Assembly (NCBI RefSeq): GCF_000007305.1
Contig: NC_003413.1
Location: forward strand, 62,001-126,000
Reading direction: 5' to 3'
DNA from: Pyrococcus furiosus DSM 3638
Lineage (GTDB): Archaea; Methanobacteriota_B; Thermococci; Thermococcales; Thermococcaceae
DNA: 64,000 bases
In this document: positions 30,101 to 41,331 of the stretch, in pieces
How positions within the stretch are numbered: position 1 is the first letter of the stretch
Layout: every line of letters starts with the position of its first letter
Made by a program: the position numbers and the translations under genes
Notes under the pieces: model-generated
Database searches by the model: none
What the model was told of the DNA's origin: nothing
Seen by the model: only the letters and a program-made list of their open reading frames with translations

Positions 30101-30935
30101 CTTTTATCCCTTCTTCTTTGAGTATTCTAATTATCCCAGGGGGAAGGCTTAATAGTCCTAGACTTCTTTCCTCAAGAGCCTTAGACAAGCATAAAGCCTC
30201 AAAGGGGCAAGTAGTACACCTTGCGTCTATCCAAAGTTCTTGTTCTCTTAGTATTCCACCAAGCTTTTCTTCTAGGGTTATCTTTAACTCTTCCACGTCT
30301 CCTGGGAATCTTAGGAAGTTTGAGGGAATGGGAAAGTTCTCCTTTGTTACAACAGCTAGTTTAATTTCGTAACCTTCGATCATTTGACTTAGAAGGTGAG
30401 CATAGATAATGGCCTGAATCCTGTGGTAGAACTTCTCTTCCTTAGTAAACTTAGCCTCGAGTAGGTAAAGTGTTTTCCCAACCTTTATTATGAAGTCTGC
30501 CCTTCCTGAGACATCAAATTTCCCTATTCTGCCTTTTAAGGGGGCTTGATAGATAACGGCACTTTTCTCACTGTTTATAATTTCTAAAAGTTTGTCTGGA
30601 TCTTCTTCCACTATTATTCCATCTTTAAAGTACTTTTCAAAGAACTTTCTTACAGGGGTGTCGTTTTCCGTTAAAAAACCATAGAATCTTGGTAGTTCTT
30701 TAACTCCAAGCTTTTTTAATGCTTCACCTTTTTTAAATTCCTGAAGAAGGGAGAGCTCGAACTCGTCTCCCCATTTGGCGAGCTCTATGGTTTCTATTTC
30801 TTTTCTCCTTATTATCGGCTCAAATTCCTGCAATTCGCCTCTCTTTCTTAAAAGTAGGTTAGAGAAATAGTGGGAACACTCTTCAAGCTCGAAATATCTA
30901 GCTATCTCACTTGGATGTAGCTCCAAAGTAATCAC
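27099..30935 (-). CDS. Dna2-like nuclease-helicase (SF1B), C-terminus frameshifted
   Basis: A 1278-residue protein with an N-terminal PD-(D/E)XK nuclease and a C-terminal superfamily 1 helicase. Nuclease: SGRADFII with YLLEAKFTKE, then Q and Y in RIQAIIYAHLL. Cysteines near residue 19 (EECSHYF) and in CTTCPFEALC fit a 4Fe-4S cluster as in Dna2/Cas4/AddB. Helicase: Walker A LQGPPGTGKT (about residue 895), VVIDEASMMDLP, LLVGDHRQMEP and motif V VDTVERFQGGE. The frame then ends ...RIPGKGF, while motif VI lies in the next frame. If real, the product would lack the arginine finger. It probably acts in DNA end or flap processing. Its start lies four bases after the AlaX stop. Confidence 0.88.
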   Translation of the reverse strand: MITLELHPSEIARYFELEECSHYFSNLLLRKRGELQEFEPIIRRKEIETIELAKWGDEFELSLLQEFKKGEALKKLGVKELPRFYGFLTENDTPVRKFFEKYFKDGIIVEEDPDKLLEIINSEKSAVIYQAPLKGRIGKFDVSGRADFIIKVGKTLYLLEAKFTKEEKFYHRIQAIIYAHLLSQMIEGYEIKLAVVTKENFPIPSNFLRFPGDVEELKITLEEKLGGILREQELWIDARCTTCPFEALCLSKALEERSLGLLSLPPGIIRILKEEGIKDLKDMAKLFEFKENSPTNFEEPSIKDPKKTQEIAKRTGINLLKLSRIAQAILKYLDEGETTPLFIPRTGYNLPMDERVGDVEPSYYPPRSLVKVFFYVQTSPITDTIIGISALVKNRQNGERIIVKFVDEPPIEVSDAQEKERMLLIEFFRDVIDAVKSLSPTDKVYLHMYFYNRKQRDDLMDAVKRHKEIRENNAVMALLSLRRAIDWESFSIIKDEIIRRHALPLSPGLGFVTVATQFGYRWRRNKTFARMLEVVARRENGKINLKTLLNISETGIGPEYYPIIDRDNEGIPFTLFWSALVKLATEEDNSRIKRDIRDILSQMVEALKTIEERIPEQYKDAFVKKEGIPKEDLENFDIKKEELADILLEYLQLEFDARFRERSEYYRLPLSIRAYSEESALIKIENIEKKKNDCLLFGKIVLIDENGRIKEYNPKEVLIDIDEGSLVVVTPKKFLDKLRRDPVQRISKSPLGIVEAIDHETGKVVIRLIRVSPGRFTLKHSKFSCKNGLLTITYPEGEVKVTPGEIVIVDPSVDDIGMERAYNVLSEISQGELKHEIYQKVKAIYEGNTESRYEVNIWKKKHIEEFLSRVKKINEEQKKFAIDINNFLVTLQGPPGTGKTSGAIAPAILARAYSMVKDKKNGLFVVTGVSHRAVNEALIKTLKLKKELENTLKELRKIDLIRAVSGEEAIKIIKEELEREIKDDVDRIRFTAQEITHSSKQRSLDKYFANSGTVRIVFGTPQTLNKLMKNTKEVELVVIDEASMMDLPMFFLSTKVCKGQVLLVGDHRQMEPIQVHEWQLEDRKTFEEHYPFLSALNFIRFLRGELDERELKKFKRILGREPPEWKKDKNEVLPLYRLVRTYRLPQEIADLLSDAIYRADGIKLISEKKKRRKIIARHKDEFLSIVLDDRYPFVLILHDEGNSTKINELEAKIVEKIIKRVENIDIGVVVPYRAQKRLIASLIDSAQVDTVERFQGGEKSLIVISMTSSDPRIPGKGF

Positions 30936-30939
30936 CCAA

Positions 30940-31584
30940 CTAATCTTCCAGCCATATCTCCAATCTCTGCTTTCCTCTTCCTATGCTTGAACGCTTGAGC
31001 TTTTTTATGTGTCCTATCTCCCTTATGTCTTTAACGTGCGTCCCTCCACAAGGTATGGGGTCAAAATCTCTGATTTGGGTATATCTCTTTTCTCCTTCCC
31101 ACCAGATCTTAATTTCTCCTCCTTCGTCAACATACCTATTGAAGAGCTCTATTATCTTCTCCTTGTAGGCATTTAAGTTTTCGGGATATCCCACGTCTAG
31201 TCTTCCTTTTTCGTGGGTCATCCCACTCCCCACAACCTCCCAATTCCCTTTTCCTAATATCTGGTCGAGGACATTTTCGAGAAGGTGAAGGGCTGAGTGT
31301 ATTCTCATGAGCTTGTATCTGTATTCCCAATCGAGCTTGAGCTCAACCTCATCTCCAGGTTTAAACTTTTCTAGTTCTTTTACTACATGCCACACGTTTC
31401 CTTCTTCATCTTTATACACATCAAGAACTTCGACGCCGTTTATCCATCCTCTATCGTGTGGCTGTCCTCCTCCTGTGGGGTAGAATATTGTCTGATCTAG
31501 GAGAAGGGCATTGTCTTTTACTTCGAGAACCTTTGCCTTTGCCTCTTTCAAGTATGCGTCTTCATAGTATAGCAATCTGGTCAT
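30940..31584 (-). CDS. alaX: Alanyl-tRNA editing hydrolase AlaX
   Basis: A 214-residue free-standing editing protein that hydrolyses mischarged Ser-tRNA(Ala) (and Gly) in trans. The zinc site is visible as HSALH near residue 100 and CGGTHVKD near residue 185. The N-terminal part (TIFYPTGGGQPHDRG) is the glycine-rich stretch of the AlaRS editing/second domain, which suggests the AlaX-M type. ATG at 31584 follows GGTGGTGGAA; an upstream in-frame start would add six residues. It is the first gene of a likely alaX-helicase-kptA group, all concerned with nucleic acids. Confidence 0.92.
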   Translation of the reverse strand: MTRLLYYEDAYLKEAKAKVLEVKDNALLLDQTIFYPTGGGQPHDRGWINGVEVLDVYKDEEGNVWHVVKELEKFKPGDEVELKLDWEYRYKLMRIHSALHLLENVLDQILGKGNWEVVGSGMTHEKGRLDVGYPENLNAYKEKIIELFNRYVDEGGEIKIWWEGEKRYTQIRDFDPIPCGGTHVKDIREIGHIKKLKRSSIGRGKQRLEIWLED

Positions 31585-31639
31585 TTCCACCACCAACTTC
31601 AAATATCAATTTTTCATAAATATCTTTTAGGTGAGTTAT

Positions 31640-32050
31640 GTGGATGTGAAGGCACCTATAAAGGTTTACATGACGAAGAAACTCATTGGAGTTACACCAG
31701 ACACCACGGTGCAAGAAGCATCTAAGCTAATGATGGAATTTGAGATCGGTTCGCTGGTTGTCATTGATGAAAAAGGAAATGTGATAGGATTTTTCACAAA
31801 GAGTGATATTTTGAGAAGAGTTGTTGTCCCAGGGTTGCCCTATGATACTCCAGTAAAAGATATAATGACGAAAGAGCTAATAACGGTTAATTCTAACACC
31901 CCCCTGGGAGAAGTTCTTAGAAAAATGGCAAGGCATAGGATTAAGCACATCTTAATAGAGGAAGAGGGAAAAATAGTTGGAATATTTACTTTGAGCGATC
32001 TACTTGAAGCGAGTAGAAGAAAGCTCGAAACTGCAATTTCAACGGAGTGA
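31640..32050 (+). CDS. Two-CBS-domain protein
   Basis: A protein of 136 residues made of two CBS domains in tandem (KVYMTKKLIGVTPDTTVQEA...SLVVIDEKGNVIGFFTKSDIL and DIMTKELITVNSNTPLGEV...HILIEEEGKIVGIFTLSDLL). Such pairs usually bind adenine nucleotides such as AMP or ATP and act as energy sensors or regulate partner proteins. GTG at 31640 lies six bases after AGGTG and is preferred; GTG at 31631 within that site is the alternative and gives 139 residues. Lies seven bases ahead of the phosphoesterase gene, so they are probably one transcript. Confidence 0.85.
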   Translation: MDVKAPIKVYMTKKLIGVTPDTTVQEASKLMMEFEIGSLVVIDEKGNVIGFFTKSDILRRVVVPGLPYDTPVKDIMTKELITVNSNTPLGEVLRKMARHRIKHILIEEEGKIVGIFTLSDLLEASRRKLETAISTE

Positions 32051-32056
32051 TTCCAA

Positions 32057-34568
<2,512 letters not shown>

Positions 34569-34626
34569 TGTTTACGTAAAAGTCTTTTATTTACTTTTTG
34601 CATTAAAATATTGGAGGTTACAGTGG

Positions 34627-35550
34627 ATGCTAATTGATAAGTTTGGCAGGCCAGTAACGAACCTTAGAATCTCCTTAACAAAGGAATGTAATTTGAACTG
34701 CTTCTATTGCCATAGGGAAGGCCAACAAGACGGAGAAAGAACAATGACCCCAGAAGAAATTGAAAGAATCGTGAGGATAGCTTCTAGACTTGGGATTAGA
34801 AATGTTAAGCTAACGGGAGGAGAGCCGACTGTTAGACCTGACATCTATGAAATTATACAAAGGATAAGGCCTTATGTTGTTGACCTTTCCATGACAACTA
34901 ATGGGACAACACTCTATGCAAGCGCTGAAAAATTAAAAGAGGCTGGCCTTGATAGGGTTAACATTAGCCTCGATACATTGGACAGGAAAAAGTATAAAAT
35001 GATAACTGGCTACGATGTTTTAGATCAGGTTTTGAAGGGAATTAGGAGGGCCACAAACCTTTTCTATCCAGTAAAGCTAAATATGGTAGTTATGAGGGGA
35101 ATAAACGATGATGAAATTTGGGACATGATTAGATTTGCTGGGGAAGTTAATGCAATACTTCAGCTTATCGAAATAGAAGTTCCCAGGGAAATGGAGAATT
35201 CTCAGTTCTTTAAGGATTTCTTTTACCCTTTAAAGCCATTGGAGGAAAAGTTCGAAAAGATTGCAGTGGAAATTCGGGAGAGAAAGATGCATAGAAGGAG
35301 AAAATACTTTTTACCAGTTGATGGAAAGATGGTTGAAGTTGAAGTCGTTCGATCAATGCACAACACAACCTTTTGCATGAACTGCACTAGGTTGAGACTA
35401 ACGGCAGATGGTTACCTAAAGACCTGCCTGCTGAGGAAAGATGACTTGATTGATATATTGGGCCCCATAAGGAGAGGAGCTACTGATGATGAACTTGTCA
35501 AGATATTTAAGAGAGCTGTGCAACTTAGGAAGCCCTATTGGATTAACTGA
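34627..35550 (+). CDS. moaA: GTP 3',8-cyclase MoaA
   Basis: A 307-residue radical SAM enzyme of molybdopterin/tungstopterin synthesis that converts GTP to the cyclic precursor with MoaC. The N-terminal cluster motif is CNLNCFYC (residues about 18-25). The C-terminal substrate cluster uses [23 protein letters not shown] and LSMTTNGT are the SAM-binding strands. The usual C-terminal GG is absent here (ends KPYWIN). GGAGGTTACAGTGG lies ahead of the ATG at 34627. Tungstopterin synthesis links it functionally to wtpABC and moaE elsewhere in the window. Confidence 0.93.
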
Positions 35551-35597
35551 AGAAATGCTTTTAGGGAAGTTTAACAAAGTTATTATAAGGTGAAAAA

Positions 35598-36419
35598 ATG
35601 GAAAAACTTGCAAATATTTTGGCGGGTTTGATTTTAATTATCCTTGGCATGTTGGGTATCCTCAGGGCTATTATGGAATATAACCTTCACAAAGGACCTA
35701 CAAAAAAGCTTGCTCTAACGCTTGCAATTTCCTTCGTTTTCTTTGGTATCTTGGGTGGTATTGGTGCCCTGTTGACAGTTATTAATGAGAGTGCATGGGC
35801 TATTACTGCTATCTCTGTAATTTTGGGCTATCTTATAATTGTATCTTCTGTTATCAATGTTCTCAGCAAATTAAGAGAGAAGAAAAGTGAAGAAAAGCCC
35901 AAGGAAGAAAAAAGGGCTTTAAAACTTCCAATTCCACACAATATCTTGATTTTAAATAGAAACTCAGCTCTTGAACTGTTGAGAGCTCTTAAGGAAGTTC
36001 CTAAGCTGATAATCACAAGAATTCCCCCCGATGAATGGCCAGATGTTGCATACACTGAATATATCTGGTTAAGTAGGGTAGAAGGGCCGAATTCAGTAAG
36101 CCCAACGGCTCTTCACGTAATAATTGAACGGGCTAAAACGTTCTTAGATGAAAATAGTGGAGGAGTAATCTATGTTGATGGAATTGAATACATCATGCTC
36201 TATGAAGAATTCAAATCGGTCGCAAAATTCCTCCTAACGCTTAAGGATATAGCCGTGGTTAAAGAAGGGCACTTAATTCTTCACGTAGATCCAAAGACTC
36301 TCGAAGATCATCAGATGGCAGTATTGGAGAGGGAATTCGTAAAGATTAATGTGGAGGAGACAATAGAAAAAATTAGAGGGCCAACTTTATTCGGAGCTCT
36401 AATAGAAGAAAAAGGGTAA
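35598..36419 (+). CDS. DUF835-type membrane protein
   Basis: A 273-residue protein with three N-terminal hydrophobic segments (ANILAGLILIILGMLGILRA, LALTLAISFVFFGILGGIGALL and AWAITAISVILGYLIIVSSVI) followed by a charged linker and a soluble domain from about residue 115. The soluble domain (NSALELLRAL, GGVIYVDGIEYIMLYEEFKSV, HLILHVDP) matches the archaeal DUF835 family, of unknown function but often fused to sensors or TM regions. The GGTGAAAAA sequence precedes the ATG. It ends immediately at the convergent rfcL stop. A signalling role is possible but unproven. Confidence 0.8.
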   Translation: MEKLANILAGLILIILGMLGILRAIMEYNLHKGPTKKLALTLAISFVFFGILGGIGALLTVINESAWAITAISVILGYLIIVSSVINVLSKLREKKSEEKPKEEKRALKLPIPHNILILNRNSALELLRALKEVPKLIITRIPPDEWPDVAYTEYIWLSRVEGPNSVSPTALHVIIERAKTFLDENSGGVIYVDGIEYIMLYEEFKSVAKFLLTLKDIAVVKEGHLILHVDPKTLEDHQMAVLEREFVKINVEETIEKIRGPTLFGALIEEKG

Positions 36420-37859
36420 TCACTTTTTAAGAAAGTCAAAGAGAGTTGCTTGTTTGCCTTTCTTTGGCTTTTCCTTTTCTTTCTTCTCCTCTTCTTTCTC
36501 TTCTTCGGGTTTTTCTTCTATTTCCTCTTTTTCTTCTTCGGTCTTTTCTTCCTCTTCTTCCTCTTCTTCAATTTCAACTTTAGGCTTCTCCTCCTCTCTT
36601 ATTCCAAGCTCCTTAAGTTTCCTTCTTAATGCTAAGGCTTTGCCCCAAATGGTACCAGCTTTTTCCTTTCCAGCTAGAAACTCAACTTCTTTTTCAGACA
36701 GACCAAGGAACACTGTAAAGTGCGCAGCAAGGTCTAGATTGTTCTCGAAAATCTCTCTAATTATTTTCATCGTTTCTATTGCCTGTAGCCTACTCATGTG
36801 CATCTCTCGTATTATCTTTTTAATTATTGACTCTCTGATCTCTCTTTCTTCTTTGCTTTCCGCTAAAATCTTTAGGGTGTTGGGAGGATAAAACTTGACA
36901 AATCCCCTTCTCTTTCTCCCTGCCACGGCAACTCCTGCAGTCATCATATCTATTGCGTACTTCCAGAGTGAATAGTTTCCAGTTCTGGCGGCCCTTCCGA
37001 GGTATATGTCGGCTCTACTAATTGCATCATACGCCTGGGCAATCTCCTCTGGATTTAGGTAGAGGTGAGGAATGTTCTCATCTACCCATAGCAGGAATTC
37101 ATCAGGGGACATGTCCAAGTTCCACATTGCCATCTTTGCCCTCTTGGCGTTGTCACTTCCAAAGACGAGTCCTAGGGCTTGAAAGACTGTCTTTTCTACA
37201 TCTCTATATGCCAAAACTTGCGTAGCATCTTCGTAACCACCCACTACAACGGTCTGTAGATCATTTATAGCTGCTCTTAGATCTCCACTAGATCTTTTTG
37301 CTATTTCTAGGAGGATTTCTTTTGGAACTGTTATACCTTCCCTCTTTAGGATCCTTATTAAGGCATTCATTACATCTCTCTGGGTTAACCTCTTGTACTC
37401 TACTAGCTCAGCTTTTTCTCGGATCTCTTTTGGAACTTCCCAGTACTTATTTGCAGCCATTATTATTGGATTTTTGGCCTTATCAATTAGTTTTGCGATT
37501 TCCTTAGCTCCGCTGGGCTCTATATTATCTGCTTCATCGAGGAAGATTATCTTCCTCCTCTTTCCGAGGATATCCATAGTGTATGCTGCTTGAACATACC
37601 TGGAGATTTTTTCATAAGTTCTCTCATCACTCGCGTTGAGCTCAATGACTTCAAAGTTGTACTCATTTGCTAGAGCGTAGACTGTGGTTGTCTTTCCGCT
37701 CCCTGGGGGTCCTGCTAATAATAGGGCTTTTTTCTTAGGGGGGTGGCCATGCAACCAGCTCTCTATCCACGCTCTAACTTTCTCTATAGCCTCTTCTTGG
37801 TTTACAATTTCACTTAACTTTTTTGGCCTGTATTTTTCTACCCAGGGAAGCTCTGGCAT
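36420..37859 (-). CDS. rfcL: Replication factor C large subunit
   Basis: A 479-residue AAA+ clamp-loader subunit; one copy assembles with four small subunits and loads PCNA. Walker [10 protein letters not shown] (about residue 50), Walker [11 protein letters not shown] and sensor 1 IIMAANKYW are present. The central part (150-400) is the helical collar. Residues about 405-470 are a very acidic Glu/Lys-rich tract, encoded by a run of purines, followed by the PIP-box [11 protein letters not shown] at the extreme C-terminus, which binds PCNA. The ATG at 37859 lies six bases after the rfcS stop, so the two genes are co-transcribed. Confidence 0.96.
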
Positions 37860-37865
37860 ACTTCA

Positions 37866-40424
37866 TCACTTCTTCCCAATTAGGGTGAACTGTGCTAAGA
37901 GTGCTTCAAGCTGAATTATTTCATTAGCCCCTTCAACGAGTCTGAAGTTATACTCTCCTATCTTATCAGCAAGCAGAACCTTCTTTGGCTCCTCTATTGG
38001 CAGGTTGAAGACTTCTTTGTGCATCTGAACTAGTACATCTTCTCCACTAAGTCCTTGCTTGAGAAGTATCTCCCTAAGCTTTTCTCTGGCCTTCAAGAAG
38101 TTGCCTTTGAGAGCAAGAAGCATCATCTCTCTTATATCTTCAGGTCTAGCTCTACTCGCTACCATGAATACGTTTTCGTCGGTGATCTTCTTGTCTAGAG
38201 CTGCTGCAGCTTGCAGAATGTTTATTGCTCTTCTCATATCTCCTTCTGCTATGTAAAGTATTGCTTGGAGACCTTCTTCAGTTAGCTCTAAGCCCTCATT
38301 TTCGGCAATGTACCTTAGTCTCTTCGCTATATCCTCATCGCGGAGAGGTCTGAAGCGGAATATTGCACATCTAGACTGTATGGGTTCAATTATCTTGGAG
38401 GAGTAGTTACAGCTCAAGATAAAGCGAACGTTACTCGAGAACATTTCCATGGTTCTTCTTAAGGCTTGTTGGGCATCTTGAGTTAAAGCGTCGGCCTCAT
38501 CAAGGAAAATTATCTTGAAGCTTGCTCCTCCTATAGGCTTTGTTCTCGCAAACTCCTTAACTTTCTCTCTAATTACGTTTATACCTCTTTCATCTGAAGC
38601 ATTCAACTCGAGGAAGTTATGCCTCCAGTTTTCGCCGAAAAGCTCTCTTGCAAGGGCCAAAGCCGCTGTAGTGTTATGGACTACTGTTGGCATGTTCCCA
38701 GCAATAAAGTTGTGGTAGCCAGGAACATGAAGATCATAGATTATAAAGTCTCCCCTAAGCTCTTTTACTTCAGTTATCTCGTCCCAGTAAAGCTCATTCT
38801 GGAAGAGGAAAATGAGATATGCTATACCTTCTTTGAGCTTTCCATCCGAAAGAATTTCCTCTATGAGCTCAAGCTCAATTTTCCTTATCTTTTCAAGGAT
38901 TTCAACGTTATCCACTGTGTCGCTCTCAAGAATTGTTTTTACATTGAAATTCCAAGTTCCAAGTTTTCTTCCAATCTCGGCATAGCTTGAGTATCTCTTT
39001 GCAAAGATCTTCATAGCTTCGATGGTACGTTCAACGTTAATTCCAAGGACTTTTGCTATCTCAATGTACTCCTTGAAACTTGGCTTTCTCTCTCCTTTTA
39101 TGTATTCTAGGAGCTTCTCTGCTCTAATTTTAGCTTTTTCTATTACTTCATCACTCTTCTTTGCTACTTCATTCCAGTCGATCAAGATGGGTTCTGATAA
39201 GACCTTCTTTAGTCTCTCCAGTTCCTCAAGGCGATAATAAATTTCTTTCATGAGTTCCCAAGAAAGCTCCTTTGCATTTCTGTAGCTCAAATTTCTTTTA
39301 TCATTGACATTTAACCTAAGCCTGTCTTTTACATAGGAGATTAGCTCATAGTTAATCTTTAGTCCATCGGATCTTACATTGGTTTTTCTAATGAGCTTCT
39401 GGGCTTCTTTAAGTTTGCTTTGGGTGCTAAAGCCAATCTCATTTAGGAACCTCTCTATGTTGTCCGAGCCTGAGATAATAACATCTTCTCCATCCATTTT
39501 AGCTATTATTCCAAAGCTGGCTAAAGCATAGGCTATCTGCTGGGCCATATCATTGTTATCGGTTGATAAAACTATTGCATCACTTTCAATCCGACCATTG
39601 CAGTCGGAATATGCCCTAAGGAAAGAACGAATTCCTTTCCACCCCTCCCTGGGTATTAATGTTAAGCTAATAGAGTTTACAAGGCTCCAAGCTTTCCTAG
39701 ATACCACATAAACTTCTGGAGTTCCATCAGCGTGAATTCTTTCCCTTATCTTTGCATCAGGGAAAAGTTTCTCTGTTAGTTCCATAAAGCGTTGTCTTAT
39801 GAGTGGATCTTCGTTAGTGAACGTGATGACAGAATTACTTGGATAAGCATAGCCACTTCCCATAAAGTAACCAAGCCACTCTGCAAGGGGATTTTCTCCA
39901 GTTATAAGTGGGAGAAAGCTCGGTATTGCAAGCTTGTCGCCAGGTTTGAGTTCTTCAGCCTTAATCCACTTTATTTCGCCATTCTCTCTATTCACTAGAA
40001 GTGGGTGATACGGAGTTACTTTAAGCTCCCTGCCAAGCTGAGTTTTTATCTTTATCAACCTATCAGTTCTATCTTTGTAGACGTATTGGACTTCAAACTC
40101 TCTAAGCTTTCCATCCTCATCTATTCCAAGAACTTTGAGCCCTTTAACTGGAGTTGGTCCAAATCTCCCCCCAGAAAGCTTTTCAACAAGTTCTCCAAGT
40201 TCAAAGAGTTGGCCATTAGCTATAACTTTGGTATCTCCAGTAAGACACTTTCCGACACCAGGGGGGCCTGCGAAGAGTAGGTGGGGCATTGATCCAGTTT
40301 TGACGTAGTGCTTGAGCCTTTTCACTATGTGCTCTTGTCCTACAATGTCGTCAAGTCTTTGAGGTCTATACTTCTCAACCCAGGGTTTTTCTAGAACCTT
40401 AACTTCTCTAATCTCTTCGCTCAT
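37866..40424 (-). CDS. rfcS: Replication factor C small subunit precursor with intein
   Basis: An 852-residue precursor, comprising a 327-residue clamp-loader subunit and a 525-residue intein. ATG at 40424 ([15 protein letters not shown]) is the conserved start; GTG at 40436 is in frame but upstream of the usual N-terminus. After intein removal the host sequence reads [16 protein letters not shown], so the intein sits inside the Walker A motif, between Lys and Thr. Other motifs: [10 protein letters not shown] (Walker B), [15 protein letters not shown] (sensor and the SRC motif). Splicing is required for ATPase activity. Upstream gene of the rfcS-rfcL operon. Confidence 0.97.
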   Translation of the reverse strand: MSEEIREVKVLEKPWVEKYRPQRLDDIVGQEHIVKRLKHYVKTGSMPHLLFAGPPGVGKCLTGDTKVIANGQLFELGELVEKLSGGRFGPTPVKGLKVLGIDEDGKLREFEVQYVYKDRTDRLIKIKTQLGRELKVTPYHPLLVNRENGEIKWIKAEELKPGDKLAIPSFLPLITGENPLAEWLGYFMGSGYAYPSNSVITFTNEDPLIRQRFMELTEKLFPDAKIRERIHADGTPEVYVVSRKAWSLVNSISLTLIPREGWKGIRSFLRAYSDCNGRIESDAIVLSTDNNDMAQQIAYALASFGIIAKMDGEDVIISGSDNIERFLNEIGFSTQSKLKEAQKLIRKTNVRSDGLKINYELISYVKDRLRLNVNDKRNLSYRNAKELSWELMKEIYYRLEELERLKKVLSEPILIDWNEVAKKSDEVIEKAKIRAEKLLEYIKGERKPSFKEYIEIAKVLGINVERTIEAMKIFAKRYSSYAEIGRKLGTWNFNVKTILESDTVDNVEILEKIRKIELELIEEILSDGKLKEGIAYLIFLFQNELYWDEITEVKELRGDFIIYDLHVPGYHNFIAGNMPTVVHNTTAALALARELFGENWRHNFLELNASDERGINVIREKVKEFARTKPIGGASFKIIFLDEADALTQDAQQALRRTMEMFSSNVRFILSCNYSSKIIEPIQSRCAIFRFRPLRDEDIAKRLRYIAENEGLELTEEGLQAILYIAEGDMRRAINILQAAAALDKKITDENVFMVASRARPEDIREMMLLALKGNFLKAREKLREILLKQGLSGEDVLVQMHKEVFNLPIEEPKKVLLADKIGEYNFRLVEGANEIIQLEALLAQFTLIGKK
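38673..40247 (-). other. RFC intein (protein-splicing element with LAGLIDADG-type domain)
   Basis: Covers 525 codons of rfcS from Cys (first residue after GPPGVGK) to Asn before TTAAL. Block A begins [12 protein letters not shown]; block B is TPYHPLLV (with the conserved His); block F is [13 protein letters not shown] and block G ends VVHN, with the +1 residue Thr. The endonuclease domain in the middle has [10 protein letters not shown] (first LAGLIDADG position) and [10 protein letters not shown] (second). The first motif carries Ser where the catalytic Asp usually stands, so cleavage activity may be lost, whereas the splicing residues look complete. Confidence 0.95.
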
Positions 40425-40518
40425 ACTCTCACACACCTAAACTAAGAAAGGTATCAAAGTATTATTAAGCTTATCCTAGGCAATAACAGAACAGAAGAAA
40501 AGAAGGAAAAACAGTAGA

Positions 40519-41199
40519 TCAGCTGAGAGCTGAGAGTAACTTCTCTAAGAACATTTTCTCTGGATAAGCTCCTTCAAATTCTACTCTGTCTTCTCCGTTG
40601 ACCTGAATAACAATTTTTGGTACTGCCATTACATTGTACTGGTCAGCCCACTCTGGATACTCAATGGCCTCGACCATATCCCCAAGTATCTTACCTTTCC
40701 CAGCTTTTGTGTTTTCAATGGCAAACTTGTGAGCCATTCTAACGGCAAGTGGACAGTATGGGCATGTTGGAGTTACAAACACCAATATTCTTACATCCTG
40801 GTCTATGTTTCTGATGGCCTGTTTTGTCTCGTCCATAAGGTTTGTTTCTTCTCTACTAACATCCACAATGTCCTCTAAGAATGCTGCGAACTCATGACCT
40901 GCCGGTAATCCAAAGTACCTTACTCCAAAGTCCTTTCCATCTTGGGTTATTGTTGTTGCTGGAGCTCTGTCTATTCTATACCTCTTGGCTAGCTCTTTGC
41001 CTTCTGGTGTGTCGAAGTCAACAATTTCATAACTGAGCTTGTCTGTTAGCTCAGAAAGCTCTTGAACTAGTTGTTTTAGCTGGTCACAGTATTGACAGTG
41101 GTCCTTTCTCACAAAAACGATTAGCTTAACTGGATTGACCATTTTTGAAAAGAACTCTTCCTTAATTACCTTCTTGTCAGCGTCACTAATCAATCCCAT
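40519..41199 (-). CDS. pdo: Protein disulfide oxidoreductase (glutaredoxin-like, two thioredoxin folds)
   Basis: A 226-residue redox enzyme forming and reducing cytoplasmic disulfides, which are common in hyperthermophiles. It has two thioredoxin-fold units, each with an active site: CQYC (residues 35-38) and CPYC (residues 146-149); APATTI and VPKIVI are the cis-Pro loops. ATG at 41199 (MGLISDADKKVI) gives the known length; ATG at 41208 would add three residues. GGGGTGAGGAAA lies just ahead. TATA-like GTTATAAAC (41229-41221) lies upstream, and the gene is divergent from surR, which is reported to control it. Confidence 0.96.
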   Translation of the reverse strand: MGLISDADKKVIKEEFFSKMVNPVKLIVFVRKDHCQYCDQLKQLVQELSELTDKLSYEIVDFDTPEGKELAKRYRIDRAPATTITQDGKDFGVRYFGLPAGHEFAAFLEDIVDVSREETNLMDETKQAIRNIDQDVRILVFVTPTCPYCPLAVRMAHKFAIENTKAGKGKILGDMVEAIEYPEWADQYNVMAVPKIVIQVNGEDRVEFEGAYPEKMFLEKLLSALS

Positions 41200-41220
41200 T
41201 TTCCTCACCCCTATCTAAAT

Positions 41221-41229
41221 GTTTATAAC
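41221..41229 (-). promoter_or_regulatory. TATA element of pdo, also a GTTn3AAC half-site
   Basis: GTTTATAAC on the plus strand is GTTATAAAC on the minus strand, correctly placed for the pdo promoter about 22 bases from the start. It also fits the core SurR consensus GTTn3AAC, without the extra downstream GTT, so binding here would cover the TATA box. Confidence 0.55.
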
Positions 41230-41264
41230 TTTAATTCTCCAACCTAGAGTTGGTTCAAATCTAG

Positions 41265-41281
41265 GTTGTCAACCTTAGGTT
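41265..41281 (+). promoter_or_regulatory. Extended SurR operator between pdo and surR
   Basis: GTTGTCAACCTTAGGTT is an exact match to the extended SurR consensus GTTn3AACn5GTT. It lies between the divergent promoters, about 36 bases from the pdo TATA box and 10 bases ahead of the surR TATA box. SurR binds such sites when its CxxC switch is reduced and lets go when it is oxidised by sulfur. Position is compatible with control in both directions. Confidence 0.88.
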
Positions 41282-41291
41282 GAATGCACAA

Positions 41292-41299
41292 TATATAAA
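41292..41299 (+). promoter_or_regulatory. TATA element of surR
   Basis: TATATAAA at 33-40 bases ahead of the surR ATG (41332) gives a short leader carrying AGGTGAT (41321-41327) as the ribosome site. Confidence 0.65.
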
Positions 41300-41331
41300 C
41301 TTTGCGCCACAGATATGGGTAGGTGATGAAT

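Noticed and set aside
36454-36891. Long Ser/Phe-rich plus-strand ORF opposite rfcL
   Set aside because: It is the antisense of the Glu/Lys-rich tract of RFC large subunit; no promoter or ribosome site, and rfcL is certain.
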